From Symsagittifera roscoffensis (Eukaryota > Xenacoelomorpha > Acoela > Convolutidae): a DNA stretch of 64,000 nucleotides. The notes under the pieces are model-generated. The model did no database searches and was not told where the DNA came from. It was given only the letters and a program-made list of their open reading frames with translations. Positions 56,486-64,000 of the stretch are shown one piece after another. The translations under genes and the position numbers were made by a program. Where the stretch lies: the NCBI RefSeq assembly GCF_963678635.1, contig NC_087062.1, forward strand, positions 16,543,789 to 16,607,788, given 5' to 3'. How positions within the stretch are numbered: position 1 is the stretch's first letter; the number at the start of each line of letters is the position of its first letter.

Positions 56486-57334
56486 ATGAAGACTTGATGA
56501 GATTACTCGAGAAACTGGAAGACGATAAACCCGTGATCGAAGAAAAGAGTAAGGAGGAACCGGAAGTCACGATATTGAGAAGGAATGAAGCGGGTGGTGG
56601 CGAGGACTCCTTAAAAGAAAAATCTGACGGGAAAGAAGTCGTGCAGTCATTGGTTGATAAAATCCCTGATTGCATACTTGAGCGATCTGGGGTTAGGAAG
56701 AAGAAAGTGGCATTTAAGGAGGAGGTTGAACACCTTGGACTAGGACAAGAGTCCGGGGAGTGGCCCACAGTGGAAGAAGATGCTGGAGAAGAAAAAAATT
56801 GTCCGGGGAGTATGAAGAGTGGGATGAAGATTCGGAGAAGAGCAGCGATGACCAAGATAGTTTATGCATGATACTGGCGGAAGAGAAGATGAGACACCGC
56901 GACAGGGAGCTACAGACAGATCCCTCCTCAGGAACGTACAACTTGGATCAGCAGGAAGTGCAAGGAGGTGAAGAACTTGAGAAAATTGCAGTGTCGAGGA
57001 AACCATTTAGGGAGCTATCGTGCAACTCAAATCTCAGAACAAATCTGGTGCCATAAGATGACAGGAAGATCATGAGGAGGATAGTATGCGTATAGCTGAA
57101 GGATGACATCCACAACCCTGGAGAAATGAATGGTCAGATAATGGCACTAAAAGAACACGTCAAGGCGAGATATAGGCTGTCGGATCTAATACGGGCCCAA
57201 AAGAATGACAAGATGACAAGTAACCTCTCCAAATGGATCCGGACGGGGTCCAAGGAGAAGTGGGACCTGGAAGAAGACAGCTACAAGATTTTGAGCCAGC
57301 TCTACAAAGACAGAAAATATTTACTCTATCACAC
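56486..57334 (+). pseudogene. Copy 2 pol linker and start of integrase, cut at the junction
   Basis: Acidic linker (frames 56,494-56,871 and 56,760-57,056) and then integrase N-terminal lead-in from 57,126. At YLLYHTA (57,310-57,337) the sequence switches to LINE-B; Element 1 continues there with the H2C2 domain. The catalytic core is therefore missing. Confidence 0.8.
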
Positions 57335-58040
57335 TGCTACAAAGCACTGCACCGTTGGATTCAAAGTTCTCAACGACGTTGAAAGAGCTGACAGTAAGAC
57401 TGCTCATATCAGAAAAACCGATCTGGTAAAGCTAGAATACAAACTTAAAATCCTCAACACGCCGTGTGTCGAGTCGTTGAATCGATGGTACGGAAACTTC
57501 ATCTCGGCATTTAGAGAGTCAGTTCGAGCTGCCAAGAAACGGATCTCGAAGGTCTGGTTCGACAGAAGCTGTTATTTTCTCCACGCAAAAGTGAAAAAAC
57601 AATGGGATTTCTGCAGAAGACAAGAAAATACAGAAAGTCTTCGTGTGTTTGCATGTTACAAAAAATGTTTCAAAAAATTATGCCAATCTAAGAAACAGTC
57701 TCATGAGAAAACGAAAAAGGAACTTACCCTCAGCGTAGCAGAGTCTGACAAATCTCAGTTCTGGACCATACTTAAGACCAGAAAACCACCGATCGCGCAT
57801 TGCGCTGTCAGTTCTGACACATGGTTCGATCACTTTGATAAACTTCTGAAAGTTCCGTCATCGTACAACTTTTATCCTGAGAATGCTGAAATTACTGGTT
57901 TCCATGATTATCAAACTCCATTGAGCGAGCCAATACCCGAAATGAGCAGTGAAAAAAAATTAGCAGAAATAACACGTGTAGTAGCCAACTCACCCAACAA
58001 AAAATCTGCTGGTCCCGATGGTATCACTAACGAAACTTGA
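57126..58040 (+). CDS. Chimeric ORF: pol (pre-integrase) fused in frame to LINE-B linker
   Basis: 304 codons without a stop. Codons 1-70 are Gypsy pol lead-in to integrase (VKARYRLSDLIRAQKNDK, YLLYHTA); from codon 71 it is the LINE-B EN-RT linker (KHCTVGFKV, VWFDRSCYFLHAKVKK) to KSAGPDGITNET and TGA 58,038. The join lies at 57,334. No catalytic domain is complete, so function is doubtful; the open frame is notable because both flanks are broken. Confidence 0.6.
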   Translation: MNGQIMALKEHVKARYRLSDLIRAQKNDKMTSNLSKWIRTGSKEKWDLEEDSYKILSQLYKDRKYLLYHTATKHCTVGFKVLNDVERADSKTAHIRKTDLVKLEYKLKILNTPCVESLNRWYGNFISAFRESVRAAKKRISKVWFDRSCYFLHAKVKKQWDFCRRQENTESLRVFACYKKCFKKLCQSKKQSHEKTKKELTLSVAESDKSQFWTILKTRKPPIAHCAVSSDTWFDHFDKLLKVPSSYNFYPENAEITGFHDYQTPLSEPIPEMSSEKKLAEITRVVANSPNKKSAGPDGITNET

Positions 58041-59382
58041 AATCTTCTTTTGGGTTAGTATTTTCATTCCTTGTTACATTATTCAATATTTGTGTTACTA
58101 GCGCTACATGCCCTGTTTTATGGCGAGATGCTTACTTAAAACCATTCTACAAAGGAAAAGGTGAAAAAACGGATCCAAATTCATATAGAGGTATATCTTT
58201 GCTTTCTTGTGTTTACAAATGATAATCTGCTATTCTATACAATCGGTTAAGTAACTGGGTTGAACTTCAAAAGTTACTTCCTGATACGCAGTATGGGTTT
58301 CGAAAGGGTAGGAGTACCATACTTGCCGCGAAAAAGCTAATTGAGTAATTGAGTCAATTAGAACAGGAATCCGTTCTAAGAAAAGGTATTACGTCTGCTA
58401 TGTTGACTTCGAGAAGGCTTTTGACAAGCTTGACAGACAGCTTCTATTCACCAAACTTCAGAGAAATGGCTTCCCACTACACTTCACTAAAGTTCTGTAC
58501 AATCTTTATGTTCAAAATAATATCCAAGTGTGCTCGGATGGGTATTTGTCCACCAAAATATCTCAGACTATTGGCGTTCCACAAGGCGATAAGTTGTCAC
58601 CGCTGTTGTTTGCATTATTTTTAGCAGATTTATCTGCAGAACTTGAAAGCCCAGGCTGCTTCACGATTTTTCACGCCGATGACTTAGCGATTGGGTCGAC
58701 CGAATGTTTGTACTCGAAAAATATTGCCAGAGAAACAGTCTCAAAGTGAATGTTGGCACAACTAAGGTGGTGAAACACAGAAATGGCGGAAGGCTGGCCA
58801 GGACCGACCAATTATTTTTCAACAAAACAGAAATCGAATTCAAGGATTCGTTTGAATACTTAGGCATAGTGCTATCCACTAAATTGACAGGTTCCAAGCA
58901 CCTTGAAAATCTCAAGAAAAAACCCTAAGCTGCCTCTTGCTCTATACAATCCAAAGTCCAACTCAGAAAAAATTGTTTCAAGTCCTCGGTTAGTCTCTAT
59001 GAGAGCGTCATATTGTCATCTGCTTCTTACGCTCTCGATGTTTTCAGCGATGTGTTATCACAGAAGGAAAGAGACGAACACTTTACCAAATTGGCAAGAA
59101 ATTTTATTTCAAGAAATGGATCTGAATAAGTATTTATAGCAGAATACACAAAATTTTGCATTTTCTGTTCAACAATGACTTTTTGGGCTTACAAAACTGT
59201 AATCCTGCGCACAGGAGAGAAAAAGGTATTTTTTACAGCAACGGTTTTCATCATGTTTTATGTCATAAAGAGCGCTTTTACGAATCTGCGGACGATGAGA
59301 CATTTAGTTGCAAGTACTGTGGTTGTGTGATTATCTCAGATATGCACCTTGACATTTGTGTCGGTTTCTCACAACACAGAAC
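58037..59382 (+). pseudogene. LINE-B copy 2: reverse transcriptase and C-terminus
   Basis: Same RT motifs as copy 1: VDFEKAFDKLD near 58,402, GVPQGDKLSPLLF near 58,573 and FHADDLAIGS near 58,669. About 20 bp are missing after the ADD motif. The C-terminal Cys/His motif is complete here (CKYCG...MHLDICVGF), including the 15 bp absent in copy 1. The LTR follows directly at 59,383. Confidence 0.8.
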
Positions 59383-60190
59383 TGTGCCAGTTGGTCATAT
59401 TTGGAAGTCAAAAATGAAAATCTCAGAAAAACAAGATCAGAACAACCAAATTACAATCGCGGGAAAGTACTTGAAAAAAGCCGCGGGAAATTGCTATTCG
59501 CAATTTCCAGGTTTAAATCAAACGCGAGTAGAGCTGTCCTATCCTGAATAGGAAGCAGAGCGATTGTAAACAGAGCAAAGACAAAGAAGAAGTGAACCAG
59601 AGTGAACCCTCACTGGAAAGTTGGACAGCTGGGGTATCCCAATGGTCCAGTTCCAAAACTTAATTCTCGAGTCAAAACTTATTTCCCTTGCTGGAATTTA
59701 TTAGAAGCAAACATCTAAAGTTTTTATACTTAATGCTAGAGTTACTGATTAATTTAGTTATCGCAATTCTCGATTGTGCCGATATGTGAGTACTCAATTT
59801 AGTTTTCTTGAGTGTGTTTGATGATTGTTATGTTGAGGTAAGGAGAGTTTTAGGTTGATCCATCTAAAATGGATCAAAGTTCCACTGTCTAATAAAAAGT
59901 AACTGTAAGGACTGTTCCGACCCTGTTTTTAACGGCGTTCGCGTATTTTGGGTATTTTGAGACCTAAGTGTGGGGACGTTCTTTTTTTCTAGAGTGGGGG
60001 TGGGGGGGTATTTTGGTAGTGGCCTTTAAGCTGTAACGGGCTTTTAGTCTCATGTCGCAAGTGAACCGAATTGGCTCCGACCGTTTGAGGTGGAAAAACA
60101 CAAGAGATAGTGTCCTTGACTCTTGAGCCAATGGTTATAGGGCCTATTTTTCTTTAACCTCATATGTGATCGAAGTAGGCGACTGTTACA
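59383..60190 (+). repeat. LTR of copy 3
   Basis: 808 bp, TGTGCCAGTT to ACTGTTACA, with about 100 bp lost near 59,408. Palindrome at 59,855 (loop CTAAA), AATAAA at 59,891. Otherwise very close to the copy 2 LTR. Confidence 0.85.
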
Positions 60191-61790
60191 TAGTGTTTTT
60201 ATGGCGCTCCTGGGTGTTTTTAAGACATCGTGACTACGGAGTCGAACCCACTTGACACATCTCCGGGCTACATGCCCATTCTAGAGAACCGGTGTTACGG
60301 TTCAGCGGGAACGTGTAAACCTTCCGGTTGTACCGTGTTAGCTTTTTGAGAAAACTCGAGAAAACTTCCTGGTACGCTCTCCGAACGAGGCTTAGCTAAC
60401 CGAGTAAGGGGGGTAACTAGGGGGACGAAAAACGAGCACAATACAAAAAGCGAAACAAAAACCAAAAAGGAATAGAAAAAGGAACAAAAACCATAAAACA
60501 AAAAAGTTGACAGTGACTTTGAAACCAGTTTAGTTGGATCAAACCTTTAAATTAATTAAATAGTATACCCATACTGTTTTTATAAGACTGATCGTTTCGA
60601 TCATTTCAGCAATGGCAGGAAAACGCGTGGCAATCAGGTACCAGACGTTTTTTTTCAAACAAAAAGGTTGACACAAGTCACCTCTGAATTTTAGGTCGGT
60701 ATATTTCTCTGTTTTTATCATTTTTTCCCCTGTTTAAAAACTTAACGTTTTTGGTAAAAATTTTTAATCGGTTTTGAACAAACAGGTGATCACAAGACAC
60801 CCCGAACAAGTTGGGTTTCAACTTGCATCAAAATATTAAAAGGGAGATAAAAACAGGGGGGTTGGTAATTATAACTTTTGGCCAGTAAGATTGGGTTTTT
60901 TGGGGAAAATTTTACTAGAACTCAAGTGGTGGCACCAGGTACAGTGGTTCAAGAGTCCTGACAACGAAAAAGAAGAGTTCCCACTGTCCCAACACTTAGT
61001 AGAGAAGTCCTGGGACAGTACCGAAGAGTCTTGGGACAGAACAGTCTTGGGACAGTACAGTCTTGGGACAGTAGTCTTGGGACAGTGGTCTTGGGACAGT
61101 GGTCTTGGGACAGGCAGTCTTAGGACAGTGGTCTTGGGACAGTGCTCTTGGGACAGCACTCTTGCGACAGTGCAGTCTTGGGACAGGCAGTCTTGGGACA
61201 GTGGTCTTGGGACAGGCAGTCTTGAGACAGGCAGTCTTGGGACAGGCAGTCTTGGGACAGTGGTCTTGGGACAGCAGTCTTGGGACAGTGCAGTCTTGGG
61301 ACAGTGCAGTCTTGGGACAGGCAGTCTTGGGACATTGGTCTTGGGACAGCAGTCTTGGGACAGTACAGTCTTGGGACAGTAGTCTTGGGACAGTACCAAG
61401 AAGTCCTGGGAAAGTACCAGAGAGTCTTGGGACAGTGTAGTCAGGGGACAGCAGTCTTGGGACAATTAAAAGAAGTCTTGGGACAGTACCTAAGAGTCTT
61501 GGGACAGCACCAGAGAGTCTTGGGACAGTACATAGAAGTCTTGGGACGGTACAAAAAGTTGTGTGACGGTACCAAAAGGTCTAGGGACAGTGCGAAATAG
61601 CTCACCGCTCAATTAAAAGCAAAGGGACCCGTCAGAACAATTGAAATCAAGAAAAGTCCAGTCTAATAAGACCACGAATTGGAGATTTATTTTATTTAAG
61701 AGATTTAGGAATGTCTTAAGAATTGTTATCCTTAGAACAGAATTTTGTAAAAAATAATTTTGTAAATAGAAGCAATTGTAAATAAAAATC
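60191..61790 (+). other. Leader of copy 3
   Basis: As in copy 2, but at 60,613 CAGCAAT joins directly to GGCAGGAAAACGCG; about 760 bp, including the 69-bp repeats, are missing. Minisatellite at 61,012. No gene. Confidence 0.5.
61012..61592 (+). repeat. Leader minisatellite of copy 3
   Basis: Same GTCTTGGGACAG units as at 50,216, with a different number and order of spacers. Long ORFs on both strands here are repeat artefacts. Confidence 0.92.
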
Positions 61791-62894
61791 ATGAGGCGTA
61801 GTAGAGTACCGATAGCAGAGAGAAGAGTTATAGAGTCAAAGACAAACCATAACTCGTCGCAACAAAAGATGACACCATTTGACCCAAGAGTAACAAGAAA
61901 GAAATTTTCAGTGAGCATGGTCAACACACGAAGCGCAAAAGAGAACAAGACAAAAGTGAGCGCTGGGGAGGGACAAACGGAACCTGCTATAGAAATTGGT
62001 CTTGAGACACCAGATCAGAGTGTTGATGAGGTAGAGAAGAAGACAACGGAGTCAACACCGATGCCGAATGCAGAAGAACAAAAGCAAAAGACGGTGAAAT
62101 TCTCACCGACAGACACTGTGGAGGACACGACGGGCAACACGCCAGAAACCATAAAGGACGAGTCTTAAACGAAAAGAACGTCAATCACAGAGAAGTTCTC
62201 AATGATGGTCGGAATGAAATCAAGAGACATAGTGGAGGAAGAACCGAAAGCCGAGAAAGGCAAAATGTTTGGAACAGTTTCCACGAAAACAACAGAGGCC
62301 AACCAATACGATGATCAGGTCAAACATGGGGCAACAGTTAGTCATGGGCAACGGCTGACCATGAGACAACCACTCCTTTTGAGCTGGGCGATTTAATGTC
62401 GAAGTTAGATCAGATCGACAAAAAAACTAAAGTGCAGCGAGGAGGATTGAGAGGTGATAAAGAAGGAAATAAGATACAACAAAAATGAGTACCTGGACAA
62501 CTATTTTAACCTGGCAAGGGCGACTGAGGAAAAGCTTCAGCAGATGTTAGACAAGGTAGAGGCCACTGACCAAGACCGAGAGAAGAACATCAAAAAAGAC
62601 CTGCAAGAAATGAAGCAACGATATGACACCGTGAACAGTAAGCTAGGGAATCTGGAAACGAGGATGGGCACTATGAGCAGAGACCAGGCGGAGAGTTCGT
62701 GTGCCATACAGTCCAAACTAGACGCCATCTTGAGAAATTCTATAACACAAGACAATCTGGTAATAAATCGAGCACAAGGCAACAGAGTCGATTTCGTGGA
62801 ACCACAACGGAACAAACGGGAGTCAACACCGTTACCGCTAACCCGGGATGTAGCAAGCACAGTACCGAGGGGGGGGGGGGCAAGACAATTATGA
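61791..62894 (+). pseudogene. Copy 3 gag, N-terminal and coiled-coil part
   Basis: ATG 61,791 opens a 125-codon frame (to TAA 62,166), the longest gag N-terminus of the three copies. After a gap, 62,454-62,894 reads a charged coiled coil (EEKLQQMLDKVEATDQDREK) and ends at a run of twelve G near 62,869, where the frame changes. Confidence 0.7.
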
Positions 62895-63553
62895 AGAATG
62901 GAACCGCAAATACGACAAGTGTTCCAGGGGATTTCAGGACGAACAATAACGTGGGACCGGATGCCATGACGTGGGCGAGCACCTGGGAAATGACGAACAG
63001 GACACTGGAGGCCTTCGCCACCAGGAACACCGACTCGAAGTAAAGAGGAGGTGGCAAATCCAGGAAAACCTTCAAGAAGCCGAAAGAATTTAAAGAAGAC
63101 TCAGATGGATGCATCGACACATGGGTAGAAGTCATGAGACTACATCTGGAACAAGACAACCTGAATGACGAGAGACAGGCCTGCACGGCGATATTGAGCA
63201 ACCTAGAAGGCACAGCGTTAAAATGTGTAGCTGCGAAGAAGGAGGAACGCGACACTGCGGACAAAATTTTCGAGATACTGTTGAATCGATTCGGGTCAGG
63301 CATGAAGGGTCACCAAGCGATGATGACATTCGAAAAGAGAAAGCAAAGGGACGATGAATCAATTGATCGGTTCCTGGATGATCTTGAGAGCTTGAGACGA
63401 AGGAGTGATCCTGAAGACTCAACAAACAGAAGGAACTTTAGCATCGCCTCGAAGTTTATCGATGGGGTAAAAAGTGACGACTTGAGAACAATGTTGGCAA
63501 CGTACTATACACTGTCGAAAGATAATGCACCGACTCCAGAGGAGATGAGATAA
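62895..63553 (+). pseudogene. Copy 3 gag, capsid-like domain
   Basis: One frame from 62,699 through 63,553 with a single stop (TAA 63,041, GAA in copy 2). The capsid motifs match 27,073 and 52,067; a 3-base deletion near 63,240 keeps the frame. Best-preserved capsid in the window. Confidence 0.78.
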
Positions 63554-63568
63554 AAGTCAAGGGAGTAC

Positions 63569-63979
63569 ATGCTGATGAAGCCAAAGAAGTACTTGTATTC
63601 AGAGAACAGGAATATGCAAGGGGGGAGTCAACCACAAAGGTCGTCATGGTACAAGCCTAGAGATGACATGGACAAACGTAGATCATGCGCAAATTGCGGG
63701 TCAGCGGATCATCACGTGGCGGATTGCACGACGTACAAGCAGGGCTTGAAGAGCCTAGGATATGCACCGGATGAGGAAGATAAGAGCCAGATGGAAGAAC
63801 ACGAGTTCTATAGTGGCTTGATCATCAAAATAGGTGCGAGATGCTTCTTCTGCAATCAAGAGGGGCACTTCAGGATGGACTGTCCATTGTTTTGGGAAGC
63901 AGTCAAGAACCAGAGTCACCCCAAGCACAAAGGCGTTGGCGGCCGTGCAGAACCAGAAGAACAGACAAACAGAGTTTGA
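63569..63979 (+). pseudogene. Copy 3 gag, zinc knuckles
   Basis: 136 codons with a Gly/Gln/Arg lead and both knuckles intact (CANCGSADHHVADC, CFFCNQEGHFRMDC). The frame ends at 63,977; the window ends 21 bases later, inside the connector. Confidence 0.85.
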
Positions 63980-64000
63980 GACAAAAAATTCGGAGGCACC

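Larger units (their letters stand above)
45683..57334 (+). repeat. Composite unit 1 of a tandem duplication (about 11.65 kb)
   Basis: From 45,683 (CTGCTACAAAGCACTGC) to 57,334 the order is LINE-B, LTR, leader, gag, pol. The same order restarts at 57,334/57,335 with LINE-B from the same base. The offset is 11,651 at the start and changes only by indels. The LINE part differs by roughly 3 percent over its first 700 bases by eye. Confidence 0.8.
57335..64000 (+). repeat. Composite unit 2 of the tandem duplication (runs off window)
   Basis: Repeats 45,683 onward in the same order. Relative to unit 1 it lacks about 100 bp in the LTR and about 760 bp in the leader, and carries small LINE indels. 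The window ends inside gag at the position matching about 53,170. Confidence 0.8.

Noticed and set aside
1-64000. CRISPR arrays, bacterial operons or rRNA genes
   Set aside because: Direct repeats here are minisatellites or duplications; content is eukaryotic and no rRNA sequence was recognised.

Overview
The window is animal nuclear DNA. The evidence is a MICAL gene (FAD monooxygenase, CH and LIM domains, a metazoan actin-regulating protein), a long AT-rich non-coding tract, and about 48 kb of nested LTR and non-LTR retrotransposons with eukaryotic features. The species cannot be fixed from sequence alone; an invertebrate is the most natural reading.

Layout. (1) 1-5,933, minus strand: most of a MICAL gene in one uninterrupted exon that runs off the left edge, with a splice-acceptor-like site just upstream at 5,966. 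(2) 5,966-15,870: AT-rich DNA with no convincing gene; it holds tandem duplications (171 bp at 7,349; 349 bp at 13,994), dispersed repeat pairs and a possible minus-strand LTR remnant. (3) 15,871-20,470: a decayed L1/Tx1-like LINE (LINE-A) with ORF1, endonuclease, reverse transcriptase and a C-terminal zinc-knuckle-like segment. (4) 20,541-21,744: a remnant of an older LTR/leader related to the large element next to it. (5) 21,745-44,378: a giant Ty3/Gypsy-class element of about 22.6 kb (Element 1) with matching LTRs, a long leader containing a 41-bp minisatellite whose units can form hairpins, a broken gag-pro-RT-RNase H-integrase, a macro-like domain after the integrase, and then about 7.9 kb of extra plus-strand coding sequence. 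That extra module includes a coiled coil followed by an SGNH/GDSL hydrolase with all catalytic blocks visible, a second SGNH-like segment, and several unrecognised segments. (6) 44,640-45,250: an inverted, diverged LTR/leader fragment. (7) 45,288-64,000: a composite unit of about 11.65 kb (LINE-B, then LTR, leader, gag and pol cut inside integrase) followed by a second, partial copy that runs off the right edge.

How the parts relate. The MICAL gene is ordinary host sequence. Almost everything from about 15 kb on is retrotransposon. All retroelement genes read on the plus strand and nearly all carry stops or frameshifts, so these are old, non-autonomous copies. Element 1 is the most notable object: its lesions suggest an ancestral gag-pol followed by one very long second ORF, possibly expressed from a spliced RNA (donor-like GTAAGGAG in the LTR, acceptor-like site at 34,956, first downstream ATG at 35,166). 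LINE-B and the two LTR copies show that one composite block was duplicated in tandem, leaving an in-frame pol-LINE fusion ORF at the junction. Statements on similarity and divergence come from reading by eye, without any database search.
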